Origin: an uncultured Actinomycetes bacterium
GTDB taxonomy: Bacteria; Actinomycetota; Acidimicrobiia; Acidimicrobiales; RAAP-2
NCBI GenBank assembly: GCA_903832015.1
Contig: CAIKZX010000044.1
Coordinates: 1-50,197, forward strand
Length of the DNA stretch: 50,197 bases
Direction: 5' to 3'
Shown: positions 19,732-29,730 of the stretch, piece after piece
Layout of the letters: every line of letters begins with the position of its first letter
How positions within the stretch are numbered: position 1 is the first letter of the stretch
Translations under genes and position numbers: made by a program
The notes under the pieces: generated by a model
Database searches by the model: none
What the model was told of the DNA's origin: nothing
What the model saw: only the letters and a program-made list of their open reading frames with translations

Positions 19732-22700
19732 CGAGATTCCTTTGCGCGACGTGGCTGAATTTTCCGCGACGTGCGGAAGGTAAAGACCCATTCCAGACGT
19801 TGAATCCAACCAAAGCCCAGCCACACCACTAGCCAGAGCAGCAGGGTGAATCCCGCCAACAGTCCGTTGAGCGGGAGCTGGTGGAGAACCAGGGTCCCAA
19901 TGTTGACCGAGTTAGTTGAAGTGGGTGTTAAATAGGTTGCCCCCCAGCCCTTACGTATTTCTCGACTAACAGAAACGCCATTTACTTCGAGGGCGAAGGC
20001 GCCGGCCGGAGCTAGGGCAGCGTGCACCGTCGCATTAGTAGGTGTTTCACCCGAGAAGGTCACGTTGGAGAAGATGGGGGAAACGACCCCACCCGATTGC
20101 TGCGCAGAAACAATGCCGTGGAATTTCAAATTCGAAAAGGTTTCTTCCGACGCGGTCTGCAAACTTAATGACAGGTCGGTCTGGTGGCCGAGGGCAGCGA
20201 CCAGTCGTTGAGGCGCTGAACGAACTGGCGAGGACTGAACTCCCGAAAAATTTGGTGCCCCGGCGTTCAACACAACAACGGTTGATATCCCCGCAGCAGC
20301 CAGAGCGGCTCCCAACTGAACTGAGTTTCCATCCATCGCATTTTTTACGGCGGTGAGAATAAGATCACTCGTGCCGGAGTCGGGAGGCGCAAAAAAAGTA
20401 GCGCCCCCCGGCAACCCATTCATCGAGGTCGCGGCCGCTACTCCAGGGGCCACCGACCAACCACCTAGCGGCAGTACCGTGGGGTCACCCAACCACAGGA
20501 CACGAAATCCACCCGATTGGCTACTCGAAAGTTGCCCGAGCGATTCCGCCACTGAGGTGGAGGGGAGATCAAATCGACCCGAGGAGGTGTCGAGCATGAA
20601 TGGAACCGCCATCAAACTAACGGCTCCGACGAGGGCCCCCGCCACCACCTGGGTAAACCCAAATTTCCTAGTGGTGATGTCATTCTCAAGAGAACTTATA
20701 CCCAGCCCCATCAAGGTCACCACCAGCACCGCCTGCAAGGCGAGGAGCACGTCAAGATCGGGTGCAAGGGGGCCGAGCAAACCCCGAGAGACGAGCATCG
20801 AAAGCAACAGGGCCAGTGCGTAGATTGAAGCCAGCTTGTTAGCAACTGCGCGACGCTCATTTCTACTGATCACTAGTCCGAGCAGCGCAGCGAGCGGCAG
20901 GAGGTAAAACCACCACGACTGACCGAACCCTCCGTCTGCCCCCTTCACCAAGGCCCATAGGTCTGGTGAGGACCAGGGGCCACGGCGAAGCCCAAACACC
21001 TCAAGCGCGCGTCTTCCCGCGAGCAATGTATCGGCAACGAGTGGCAAAAGAAACCAAACGGTAGTCCCCATAATCGAGCCCAGGAGTCGCCAGGACTGAA
21101 TCGATAGTTGACCACTATCAGGCTCAAATTGGCGAGCCAGCCACACGCCCGCCACGATTAACAGTGGGATGAATGCCGTCGCGGGCGCCATAGCCATCGA
21201 CAGGGCAACCAGCATCACCACTACTGTTCGCTGCCCAGCCTCCGAGGTGCGCCAACCTCGGTGACCGAAGGGTACGTTCGGGCCGTAGGGCTGAATGCGA
21301 AATCCCGGCACATCGAGTAACTCGAAGAGGCGACGGACTATGAAGGGCGCCGTTGCCACGACGACTAGGACGTCAATACGGCCTTGGGCAATCATGTTTG
21401 CGCCGAGCGGCATCGTCAAGTACCCGATTGAAGCGAGAATGCGAGCGCGATTGGACACCTTGTGCTTCAACAGGCGGGCAATACCAATCGCTCCGACGGG
21501 AATCGCCATGATCAGGACTATTCGTGGCAAGGCCCCCATGCGCCCAAAAACAAAAGTTCCGAAGAAGGCAATAACGCCGTAACCGGGCATACCCGGGGTC
21601 CCCGTTCCTACCCCGTTTGGTGACCACGAGGCGAAGAAGTGACGCCACGTGGTCCACCACGAATCGAGAGGAGCTAAGCGACCCAGCAGGGGCAAGTGCG
21701 TTGAGACGAGATTACGAGTGCCGATGACCCAGAAACTCGCCACTGCTCCGATGAGGAGTATTTGCGATCGAAAGGAGGTGAATATTTTTGAGGGTCGGTG
21801 TCGAAGGGCCAAGTTGGGATTCTCGGCGATCTCATCGAACTCGTCGTTTTCGGCGAACGAGGAGCCGAACCCCACGCCTGAGTCCACTCGATTTTCTTGC
21901 CGTTGCTCTTCATCCGCTTCTGGCAAGATACCCCGAGCGGCATCGTAGCCCTCGCGAACCAGGGTGTTGGCAAAGGTCTTGATGCGATTCACTCCCCCCA
22001 CCTGGAGTCGACGAAGGTTGGTATCGGAAAGCGTCGCCACCGATTTACGCTGCTTGCGTCGACTTACGATGTGGCGACGATGAAAGGCCAGCCAACGCCA
22101 TGAGCCCAAAATCGCTCGAATCCGTTCAGGGTCTCGACCGAGACCAGAGACGATCAACTCAACGAGATCGAGCGCTAACAGTTGAGAGAGAATCCAGATT
22201 GTCTGCCAGAATCCCCAGCCAGTGGCGACCACCAGTAATTGATGACGACGTTGGAGGCTCTGGCGCGAAGATCGGCGGACCCCGATTGCTGAAAGAGTCC
22301 GTTCTCCGCGAGCAATGCTTTCCCGGTGGGCCACCTTGGCCGCGGGGGCCACGAGGATGCGCGCACCGGCACTCTGGGCACGCCAGCAAATGTCTAGGTC
22401 TTCGCCGAGGGCGGGAATTAGTGGGTCAAAGCCACGCAAGGTAGTAAAAAGGTCCGTGCGAATAAGCATCGCCCCACCCGGTGCCACAAAGACGTCACGC
22501 TCGAGGTCTTGCTGGCCATGGTCAATTTCGCCAATCTCGTTGCGTTCCTTAATTACACCGAAGCGATCACTGGTTTGTCCAACGTGAAGTAAAACCATCG
22601 GATCTTCATAGTCCACAAACTTTGGAGTGACAATTCCGGCGTTGGTCCGGTAGGCCGCTTCGACCATGATGGAGACCGCGTCGCTGTCTAGGCGAATATC

Positions 22701-22979
22701 GTCGTGGCAAAAAAGGAAGAAGGCTGACCCTTGCACCAACAAGGCCCCCTCATTACAGGCCGCGGCAAAGCCTCGGTTCTCCTCCAACAGGCGTACGTAG
22801 ACGTCCGGGGCGATGGCGGCGATTCGCTCGGGGACCAGTTCGGACTGCCCATTGGCTACAACTAGGACTGAAAGAGCGGGATAGTCCTGATCGGTCAGGG
22901 AGGCCACGGTGGCTTCTAAGCCTGGCCCGTAGCCGGTGGTGACCACGATGGCCACTACGGCGGGGGCGCGAGTCTCCAT
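19728..22979 (-). CDS. GT2 glycosyltransferase fused to a large polytopic membrane domain
   Basis: METRAPAVVAIVVTTGYGPGLEATVASLTDQDYPALSVLVV...FLFCHDDIRLDSD...LGEDLDICWRAQSAGARI; followed by many TM segments. Confidence 0.85.
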   Translation of the reverse strand: METRAPAVVAIVVTTGYGPGLEATVASLTDQDYPALSVLVVANGQSELVPERIAAIAPDVYVRLLEENRGFAAACNEGALLVQGSAFFLFCHDDIRLDSDAVSIMVEAAYRTNAGIVTPKFVDYEDPMVLLHVGQTSDRFGVIKERNEIGEIDHGQQDLERDVFVAPGGAMLIRTDLFTTLRGFDPLIPALGEDLDICWRAQSAGARILVAPAAKVAHRESIARGERTLSAIGVRRSSRQSLQRRHQLLVVATGWGFWQTIWILSQLLALDLVELIVSGLGRDPERIRAILGSWRWLAFHRRHIVSRRKQRKSVATLSDTNLRRLQVGGVNRIKTFANTLVREGYDAARGILPEADEEQRQENRVDSGVGFGSSFAENDEFDEIAENPNLALRHRPSKIFTSFRSQILLIGAVASFWVIGTRNLVSTHLPLLGRLAPLDSWWTTWRHFFASWSPNGVGTGTPGMPGYGVIAFFGTFVFGRMGALPRIVLIMAIPVGAIGIARLLKHKVSNRARILASIGYLTMPLGANMIAQGRIDVLVVVATAPFIVRRLFELLDVPGFRIQPYGPNVPFGHRGWRTSEAGQRTVVVMLVALSMAMAPATAFIPLLIVAGVWLARQFEPDSGQLSIQSWRLLGSIMGTTVWFLLPLVADTLLAGRRALEVFGLRRGPWSSPDLWALVKGADGGFGQSWWFYLLPLAALLGLVISRNERRAVANKLASIYALALLLSMLVSRGLLGPLAPDLDVLLALQAVLVVTLMGLGISSLENDITTRKFGFTQVVAGALVGAVSLMAVPFMLDTSSGRFDLPSTSVAESLGQLSSSQSGGFRVLWLGDPTVLPLGGWSVAPGVAAATSMNGLPGGATFFAPPDSGTSDLILTAVKNAMDGNSVQLGAALAAAGISTVVVLNAGAPNFSGVQSSPVRSAPQRLVAALGHQTDLSLSLQTASEETFSNLKFHGIVSAQQSGGVVSPIFSNVTFSGETPTNATVHAALAPAGAFALEVNGVSVSREIRKGWGATYLTPTSTNSVNIGTLVLHQLPLNGLLAGFTLLLWLVVWLGFGWIQRLEWVFTFRTSRKIQPRRAKESR

Positions 22980-23057
22980 TAGACACTCAAGGCTAGTTGG
23001 AGAATTTGACGGTTTCGGCCCCAAAAAGGCTTATCAACACTAAGAAATTTAAAAGTT

Positions 23058-24170
23058 TCAGCCCTGGGCGATGCGGTAGGCCTCGAGGTGTTGGGCGACC
23101 GATGCCTCCCAAGTGAACTGCTGAGCGCGCAGTCTCGCCGCAGTCATTCGTGCCTTTCGGCTTCGTGGCGGCTCGGCTAGGGCGTCGGCCAACGCTTGGG
23201 CCAGTTCGCCCGCGTCACCCGGGGCGGCGTAGTGCGCCACGCTCCCGGCTATCTCGGCCATAACGGTCTTGGCGCTAGTCACGACCGAAGCGCCCACCGC
23301 CATTGCTTCCAGTACGGGAAGCCCAAAACCCTCACCTCGCGAGGGGTACGCCACCACCTCGGCCCCACGCAGCAATGCGGGTAACAGCTCATCTGATACA
23401 AAACCCAACTTCCGGATCCGATTGCGAACCGGATGGCGCTCGAGTAGTGAAGTGAAACTCCCTTCGCCCCAACCTGCTTGCCCTGCTATCCACAACTCAA
23501 TATCATCATTGTCTCGGGCCAGTTCCGCGAAAGCGTGCAAGAGTACATCGAGACCCTTGCGCGGCTCAAGTGTTCCCACAAATAGAACGTAGGGCGTAGT
23601 CGTGCTGAGCCCACTTTGCGCGAAAAGCACTTCGTCGTCGATGCCTGAAGTTGAAAAACGCTGCAAATCGACGCCGTGAGGTGCCACAACGATTGGTGCC
23701 AAAGTAGGCACTGTGTCAGCCAACAGTCGAGCAGTGAAATCGCTCACGCAAATTAAAACATCAGCATGTTTCGCGGCGAAACGGATCGCCTGTCGAAAAT
23801 ACCGAACCTTCGAGGATTCGTGCCATTCAGGATTGGTAAAGAAAGTTAGGTCGTGAATCGTGACCACCGTTGGACGACTCGAATGGTGAGGCATGGTGTA
23901 ATGCGGAGAGTGCCATACATCAACACTCTTCATCGCCTCACTTCGGCCAAGGATTTCACGTTCGTAGAGCAGGCGCAGGGCTCGATTAGAGGGGGCCCGA
24001 CCACTTAGTTGAGCCCCGGGGGCAATCTCTCTCCAGCGTTCAGTATCAGTAGAGCGTGTAAACAAATTGGTCGCAACATGACCGGGTAACCGATGCGCGA
24101 GTTCGACGATGTAACGACCCGCACCTGCGGGTTGGGCGGGAACGGCCGAAACATCGAGACCAACCCTCAT
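23058..24170 (-). CDS. Glycosyltransferase family 1/4
   Basis: Start moved to MRVGLDVSAVPAQPAGAGRYIVEL (ATGA overlap with next gene); YVLFVGTLEPRKGLDVLLHAF; YPSRGEGFGLPVLEAMAVG. Confidence 0.9.
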   Translation of the reverse strand: MRVGLDVSAVPAQPAGAGRYIVELAHRLPGHVATNLFTRSTDTERWREIAPGAQLSGRAPSNRALRLLYEREILGRSEAMKSVDVWHSPHYTMPHHSSRPTVVTIHDLTFFTNPEWHESSKVRYFRQAIRFAAKHADVLICVSDFTARLLADTVPTLAPIVVAPHGVDLQRFSTSGIDDEVLFAQSGLSTTTPYVLFVGTLEPRKGLDVLLHAFAELARDNDDIELWIAGQAGWGEGSFTSLLERHPVRNRIRKLGFVSDELLPALLRGAEVVAYPSRGEGFGLPVLEAMAVGASVVTSAKTVMAEIAGSVAHYAAPGDAGELAQALADALAEPPRSRKARMTAARLRAQQFTWEASVAQHLEAYRIAQG

Positions 24171-25243
24171 CGCCAAGCCCTCAGGTGGTCTCGGGCCATC
24201 TGGGCCCAGGTAAGCGAAGCCACCGAGCTCTGGCGCCGCCGCCGATCGGTAGCGGCAGAACTCAATTGCACGGAATCGAGGAGCCCCTGAACGATTGACT
24301 CGATATCCAATGGATTCACCAGTACGACTTCGGGGTTGCTCACTACCGACGGGGTGGTGAAACTTGCGACTACCGGCGTTCCCTGCGCGAGAGCTTCTAT
24401 CGGAGGCAGTCCCCAACCTTCAGCCAATGGAACGTACGCCATGATCCTCGCATCGCGCAGTAGTCCCTTTAACAAGTCCCGCGGAACCATGCCAACAGCG
24501 ATTGCGTCACCTAGGTACTCTCGCCCCCAACCCGGCGGGCCCGCTATCACCAGTCGTCCGAGAGCCGGTTCGCGCCGAGTAGCTACGGCGTGTGCACGGA
24601 TGAGTCGTTCTAAATTCTTGCGCGGTTCGCGGGTTCCGACGTAGAGGGTGAACGGTCCTTCGACACCGTGTTCGGCCAAGAAATTTCTCACCGTAGTGGT
24701 CGACACTGGCTCTACCCCATCATCATCGACACCCAAATGAATTGGGGTGATGCGTGATTCCTTCACTCCTTCATTCAAGAGGCGGTCAACTAATGGGGGT
24801 GATGGAACAAAAAGATGTAGCGAGTCATTCTTTAGAATCAGTCGAAACCGTGACTCGTGGAACTTGGCTCCCCTTCGACTGGTGGTGCCAGGATCATCAC
24901 GCCACAGCACGTCATGGATTGTGACGCTGTGTATCGCACCCTTCACGCCACCGGTGAAGGGACCCGCGAAGGTTGGGGCGTGGACTACATCCACGTCTTT
25001 GGGGACTCCTAATGCCATCCGGCGCCAGAGCACGGTCAACGCGGTGAGAGTAGTTGGCGCCTCGACCAGGGGAATTGGCAAATCCGAACTGCCGACACCA
25101 CCCTTTGGTACTAATCCCAGAACCTCTTCGTCCGAAGTCGCTACTTCACCCAGACCTTGAACCAGTCCGCGCACGTACGTGCCGATGCCACCCGGTTGGG
25201 CTCGGTACAACTGATCGAGCGAAATCAGTATGCGCTTAGTCAC
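24167..25243 (-). CDS. Glycosyltransferase family 1/4
   Basis: QPGGIGTYVRGLVQGL; FTLYVGTREPRKNLERLIRAH; YVPLAEGWGLPPIEALAQGTPVV. Confidence 0.9.
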   Translation of the reverse strand: MTKRILISLDQLYRAQPGGIGTYVRGLVQGLGEVATSDEEVLGLVPKGGVGSSDLPIPLVEAPTTLTALTVLWRRMALGVPKDVDVVHAPTFAGPFTGGVKGAIHSVTIHDVLWRDDPGTTSRRGAKFHESRFRLILKNDSLHLFVPSPPLVDRLLNEGVKESRITPIHLGVDDDGVEPVSTTTVRNFLAEHGVEGPFTLYVGTREPRKNLERLIRAHAVATRREPALGRLVIAGPPGWGREYLGDAIAVGMVPRDLLKGLLRDARIMAYVPLAEGWGLPPIEALAQGTPVVASFTTPSVVSNPEVVLVNPLDIESIVQGLLDSVQLSSAATDRRRRQSSVASLTWAQMARDHLRAWR

Positions 25244-26241
25244 GCTGAATAGTCTCGCAGAATGTCACGGTAAATCGTGTGGTACTGCTGGGCAACGGTG
25301 TTGGGCTCAAAATCCCGTGCTCTCTCAATACCCGCTGCTCGCATCAACTTTCGTCGAGAGTCGTTGTGCCATATCTCTCGGAGGGTCTCCATGAAGTCCT
25401 GTTCTGGTTCGACGAGCGCAGCTGACCCACCAAGAACTTCAAAATTTATGTCACTGAAGCGAGCCATTGTTGGTACTCCGGCGGACAAGGCCGCCACACA
25501 AAAGGAGGGGAAGCGTGCGCCATCGGAGATATCAATGACCACCCGCGCACGCTGCAGGGCCTCGGTGGCCTTGCTTCGTGTAACGAGCCGAATCTTTCCC
25601 ACTTTGTCTCGGATCTCTTTGTTGACATCTTTACTTCCGATAATCAAAATTTCGGCGTTCACGGTCTTAGCGAAGGCGGAAATATCGGGTAGCCGGGCCA
25701 ACAATCGGTCCTGGCCACCGGCCACATTCACCACCAGACATTTTCCGCTGGTGACTAGAGGTTGAGTTGGCACGAGCGGCGGTGCTGTCACTATTTGGTT
25801 TCGACGTGAGCGCAAAATGGCACTGACCTCGTGAGCGCCAGTGCGGGTCGAAACTACGAGAGTGGCGCCATGGTTTAGGGCTCGTTGCAAATCTCTAATG
25901 CGGGGATGCATTTTCGCTCTAGAGCGCAGGGGTCTCAGATCATCAAGACTAATTACGAGCGGAATGTACCGGGTGGGAGGCAACGTGTCTCCCGCTACGT
26001 GCAGGAGATTTACACTCGGAAATAGTTTGTCAAAGGCCTTTCCCCGTCCCACGCGCCAGCACCTCTGGCGCCAGCGTCGGCGGCGGATTCGCAACTCGTC
26101 CGTCGAGCGTCGTTTCGAACTGGAGTGAAACTCGCGAAGTTCCAGAGATTGAATTCGCTGCAGCGCCTCAGCGAGGGCAAGGGTGGTGTTGCTCATCGAT
26201 TCCAATGAACCGTCGAGATCAAGTGCAATAAGGGGTTTCAT
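25240..26241 (-). CDS. Glycosyltransferase (GT4-like, divergent)
   Basis: Position in GT operon with 4-bp overlaps; ILIIGSKDVNKEIRDKVG...VIDISDGARFPSFCVAALSAGVPTMA. Confidence 0.65.
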   Translation of the reverse strand: MKPLIALDLDGSLESMSNTTLALAEALQRIQSLELREFHSSSKRRSTDELRIRRRRWRQRCWRVGRGKAFDKLFPSVNLLHVAGDTLPPTRYIPLVISLDDLRPLRSRAKMHPRIRDLQRALNHGATLVVSTRTGAHEVSAILRSRRNQIVTAPPLVPTQPLVTSGKCLVVNVAGGQDRLLARLPDISAFAKTVNAEILIIGSKDVNKEIRDKVGKIRLVTRSKATEALQRARVVIDISDGARFPSFCVAALSAGVPTMARFSDINFEVLGGSAALVEPEQDFMETLREIWHNDSRRKLMRAAGIERARDFEPNTVAQQYHTIYRDILRDYSA

Positions 26242-27041
26242 GACTGCAGCAATTCATCACGCACTGCACTGGTGAGTGGTCCCCAGAGTTGGGTCGCCCA
26301 AGGGCCAAACTCAACACTGCTCGTGGCCACCAGAGCAATTCCCTCTTCGATATTGACCAAAAGAAATGCTCCACTTTGTCCAAAGTGTCCAAAGCTACTG
26401 GAGGGCCAGTCCCCCATCCAATGATTCTTTTCTCCGCGAATTTCAACACCTAAGCCCCACCAACAAGGCTCGAAACGTCCAAAACCGGGGACGACTCCAC
26501 TCAACTCCGGCAAATGTACGCTCCGCACAACGTCGCGTCCTTTCTCGGTCATTAGATTGGGCGAGAGCCATTCCGTCGCCACCCGAGCCAAATCCTCACC
26601 AGTACCAATCACGCCTGAACTGGGACGCCCCTCGAGGCTCGCCGATAGGCCGAGAGGACGAAATATTTCTCTCTCCCATTTGGTCTTCGGGTCATCGTCG
26701 GACATGAACTGCACCGCCAGGTCAATGCCAAGATTTGAGTACACGCGTCTAGTTCCTACGGGAGATATCGGTGCGCCCTCTTCAAAGCCCAGACCGCTGG
26801 AGTGTGAAAGCAGATCGGCCAAAGTTGCCCCCTGTGGCCCAGCCGGGGCCTCACCTAAATGAGGGTCGCTCTCGTAGGCGAGAGCGAATTCAATGCTCGC
26901 CACCGATTTCGACACTGAGGCCCACGAACGCAGCTCCGCGGTTGGACCATAGCGAAATGCCTCGTAAACGCCACCGGTTTCTCGGCGGAGCCCAATAAGT
27001 GCTGGTTCGCCGGGCCACGGGGTTACAAGTGAGTTTTGCAC
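26238..27041 (-). CDS. Serine hydrolase, beta-lactamase/penicillin-binding-like family
   Basis: SVSK (SxxK), YSN (YxN), GHFGQSG (H/KxG-like); LLSHSSGLGF. Confidence 0.85.
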   Translation of the reverse strand: MQNSLVTPWPGEPALIGLRRETGGVYEAFRYGPTAELRSWASVSKSVASIEFALAYESDPHLGEAPAGPQGATLADLLSHSSGLGFEEGAPISPVGTRRVYSNLGIDLAVQFMSDDDPKTKWEREIFRPLGLSASLEGRPSSGVIGTGEDLARVATEWLSPNLMTEKGRDVVRSVHLPELSGVVPGFGRFEPCWWGLGVEIRGEKNHWMGDWPSSSFGHFGQSGAFLLVNIEEGIALVATSSVEFGPWATQLWGPLTSAVRDELLQS

Positions 27042-27074
27042 GCCCCTTCAGTGTAGTGAGCAGCCCCTAAGGTT

Positions 27075-28004
27075 TTGGTTGTGATAACTGTTCTCTGCGG
27101 CGGTGTTGGCGCCGCCCGACTTCTCAGCCTTCTAGAGCGTGAGGCTCGTGAGTTCAAATTTACGGCCGTGGTCAATGTCGCCGATGATCTGGTCCTTCAC
27201 GGACTGACCATCTGCCCTGATTTGGACACCGTGACCTACACCTTGGCAAAGATTAACAACGAAGTCATGGGATGGGGCTTGGTTGATGAAACGTGGCGAG
27301 TTAACAAGGAGCTCGAAAAACTGGGCGGGCAAGCCTGGTTTCAGCTTGGTGATCGCGACATGGCCACACACCTTTATCGCAGTCAGCGACTCGCTGAAGG
27401 AGCGACCAAGACTGAAGTGGCTAGAGAATTAGCCGCCCACCACAAGGTTGGCCTTCCGATTCTTCCGGTGACTGACGAACACGTGGCGACCTATCTGGAA
27501 ACCGATATTGGGGAACTAAGTTTCCAAGAATATTTTGTTAAGCATCGTCACAACGTGCCGGTTTACAAAATCACCTTTCGCGGGATAGAAGAAGCCACAC
27601 CAACCAATGAGGTAATGGCTGCACTGTCGACCTCCGAGCGCATCATCATCGCCCCTTCAAATCCACTTCTTTCTATCGCTCCAGTTCTGGCGGTACCAGG
27701 GGTACGCGAGTTGCTACAAACTCGACGGGAATCAATTGCCGCCGTATCACCGCTGATTGGGGGTCGCGCTCTGAAGGGGCCCGCCGATCACCTAATGAGC
27801 GAACTTGGTTTTGAGCCCTCCTCCTATGGCGTGGCCGCGTACTACGGCGACTTGGTTGGTCACTGGTTTATTGACGAAGTCGACATCGACCAAGCGGAAA
27901 AGATTGAAGGGTTGGGCGTGAGCGTTACCGTTCTCCCAACAATCATGGCGGAGCCGACCTCGGCCTCGGCCCTCGCCCAGGGAATACTTTCGTGGCTCAG
28001 CTAG
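27075..28004 (+). CDS. cofD: 2-phospho-L-lactate transferase (F420 biosynthesis)
   Basis: VLCGGVGAARLL; NVADDLVLHGLTICPDLDTVTYTLA; PSNPLLSIAPVLAVPG. Confidence 0.95.
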   Translation: MVVITVLCGGVGAARLLSLLEREAREFKFTAVVNVADDLVLHGLTICPDLDTVTYTLAKINNEVMGWGLVDETWRVNKELEKLGGQAWFQLGDRDMATHLYRSQRLAEGATKTEVARELAAHHKVGLPILPVTDEHVATYLETDIGELSFQEYFVKHRHNVPVYKITFRGIEEATPTNEVMAALSTSERIIIAPSNPLLSIAPVLAVPGVRELLQTRRESIAAVSPLIGGRALKGPADHLMSELGFEPSSYGVAAYYGDLVGHWFIDEVDIDQAEKIEGLGVSVTVLPTIMAEPTSASALAQGILSWLS

Positions 28005-28702
28005 TTGTAACCCCCCTTGCTTCATCCCATCGATTTACCGCTGGCGATGAGTTGCTCTCACACCTGCTCGAAGCCTTAGCCCAAGTTCAGCTCTCACTAG
28101 AGGACTATGACCTTTTGGTGGTTACTTCCAAGGTGGTGTCAAAATGCGAAGGGCGCGTTGTCCCATTTGATGGCACCGCACAGATGCGTGAAGCGCTCAT
28201 AATCGGGGAATCTCGTCGAATACTAAGACGGCGTGGCCCTTTGCACATAACGGAAACTCATCAGGGATTCGTCAACGCCAATGCCGGCATTGATTTTTCC
28301 AATACTGAACCCAATACCGCCGTGCTTCTCCCAGTGGACTCCGACAAGTCGGCGCGTGCTCTGCGAGCTCAAATTGAGCACGCTACCGGCGTGACCATTG
28401 GGGTTGTTATCACTGACACCTTTGGCCGCACCTGGCGAAACGGAGTCGCTGACGTCGCACTAGGTGCGGCGGGAATTCACGTCATCGATGACCTGAGAGG
28501 TCAACAGGATGATTCGGGCAATACCCTCGAGGTCACCCAAGTTGCCATTGCAGACGAGATTGCTTCTGCGGCCAATCTGGTTGTGGCTAAAGATGGGCAC
28601 ACTCCATTTGTACACATTCGTGGACTTGCCACAAAACACTTCGGGGCTTCCTCAGTGGCCGAACAGATCCTCCGCTCCGCGAACGACGATCTTTTTCGTT
28701 AA
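27992..28702 (+). CDS. cofE: Coenzyme F420-0:L-glutamate ligase, stand-alone (no C-terminal nitroreductase domain)
   Basis: LLVVTSKVVSKCEGRVV; GFVNANAGIDFSN; VVITDTFGRTWRNGVADVALGAAGI. Confidence 0.93.
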   Translation: MAQLVVTPLASSHRFTAGDELLSHLLEALAQVQLSLEDYDLLVVTSKVVSKCEGRVVPFDGTAQMREALIIGESRRILRRRGPLHITETHQGFVNANAGIDFSNTEPNTAVLLPVDSDKSARALRAQIEHATGVTIGVVITDTFGRTWRNGVADVALGAAGIHVIDDLRGQQDDSGNTLEVTQVAIADEIASAANLVVAKDGHTPFVHIRGLATKHFGASSVAEQILRSANDDLFR

Positions 28703-29728
28703 TCAGACTCCGCCGAGGCGGACATCTCCCGATAGTTCGGAGTTTGGAGCGACGTGTTCGTTTGCACCAACAACGCAAATGGCTCCGAGCACCGACGCGC
28801 TGCCTATTACTGCGCCCGGTCCAATGATGCTGGAACTGATGTCGGCGTCAGCTTGAACTACTGCTCCTGGCATCAAGATGGCCTCATTGAGCACGGCATT
28901 ACGGCCCACGACACAACCACGGTCAATGACCGAATTAATGACGGTGGCGGTCGGGTCCACTGTGGCGCTGGGGTGAACCCACGATTCATTGGTGACCCCG
29001 GCGAATTGGTGGACATGATTGCGGCCTCGCAACAGATCTACATTGGCTCGAATAAAGGCCTGCGGAGTGCCCGTGTCGAGCCAGTAACTCTCATCGGCGA
29101 GTGCGTAGAGCACGCCATCGGCAGCGAGGGCGGGGAAGGTTTCACGCTCCACGCTGACGCGTCCCACCGGTGCGATGCGGGCAAGCACGCTTGGTTCAAA
29201 AATGTATGTACCAGCGTTGATTAGGTTGGTTGGCGCTTCGTCGCGGGGTGGCTTTTCAACGAAAGCAACTACTTGGCCTTCGGGGGTGGTCGGTACGACC
29301 CCGAAGCGCGAGGGGTCGTCAACTGGATGGAGGGCGATTGTTGCCTCGGCACCCTTTTCACGGTGAAAGCGCAGCAGTCGAGTTATGTCAAGATCAGTCA
29401 GCACATCGCCATTTACGACCAGGAAGGTCTCATCGATACCAGCAAATTCCGCAGCGAAGCGAATAGCCCCCGCAGTATCGAGCGGTTCGGGCTCAACAGC
29501 GTAGGTAACTTTAACTCCCGCGATTGCGTTCCTGGGATACGCCTGCATGAAACTTTCCGGCAAGTACCCCAGGGAGAGCACCGCTTCGGTTACTCCGTGG
29601 CTAGCCAAGGACTCGAATACGCATTCGATCATTGGAGTACCCACCAGCGGCAGCATCTGCTTGGGCGTCTCAAAGGTCAACGGACGAAGTCTCGTACCTT
29701 TTCCGCCGACCAATATGATCGACTTCAA
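28703..29728 (-). CDS. NDP-sugar pyrophosphorylase / mannose-1-phosphate guanylyltransferase-like
   Basis: MKSIILVGGKGTRLRPLTFETPKQMLPLVGTPMIE; C-terminal left-handed beta-helix repeats. Confidence 0.88.
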   Translation of the reverse strand: MKSIILVGGKGTRLRPLTFETPKQMLPLVGTPMIECVFESLASHGVTEAVLSLGYLPESFMQAYPRNAIAGVKVTYAVEPEPLDTAGAIRFAAEFAGIDETFLVVNGDVLTDLDITRLLRFHREKGAEATIALHPVDDPSRFGVVPTTPEGQVVAFVEKPPRDEAPTNLINAGTYIFEPSVLARIAPVGRVSVERETFPALAADGVLYALADESYWLDTGTPQAFIRANVDLLRGRNHVHQFAGVTNESWVHPSATVDPTATVINSVIDRGCVVGRNAVLNEAILMPGAVVQADADISSSIIGPGAVIGSASVLGAICVVGANEHVAPNSELSGDVRLGGV

Positions 29729-29730
29729 AA

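Noticed and set aside
24171-24416. N-terminal extension of the ORF 23058-24416
   Set aside because: Lies inside the next glycosyltransferase gene; MRVGLDVSAVPAQPAGAGRY at 24170 is the natural start with a 4-bp overlap.
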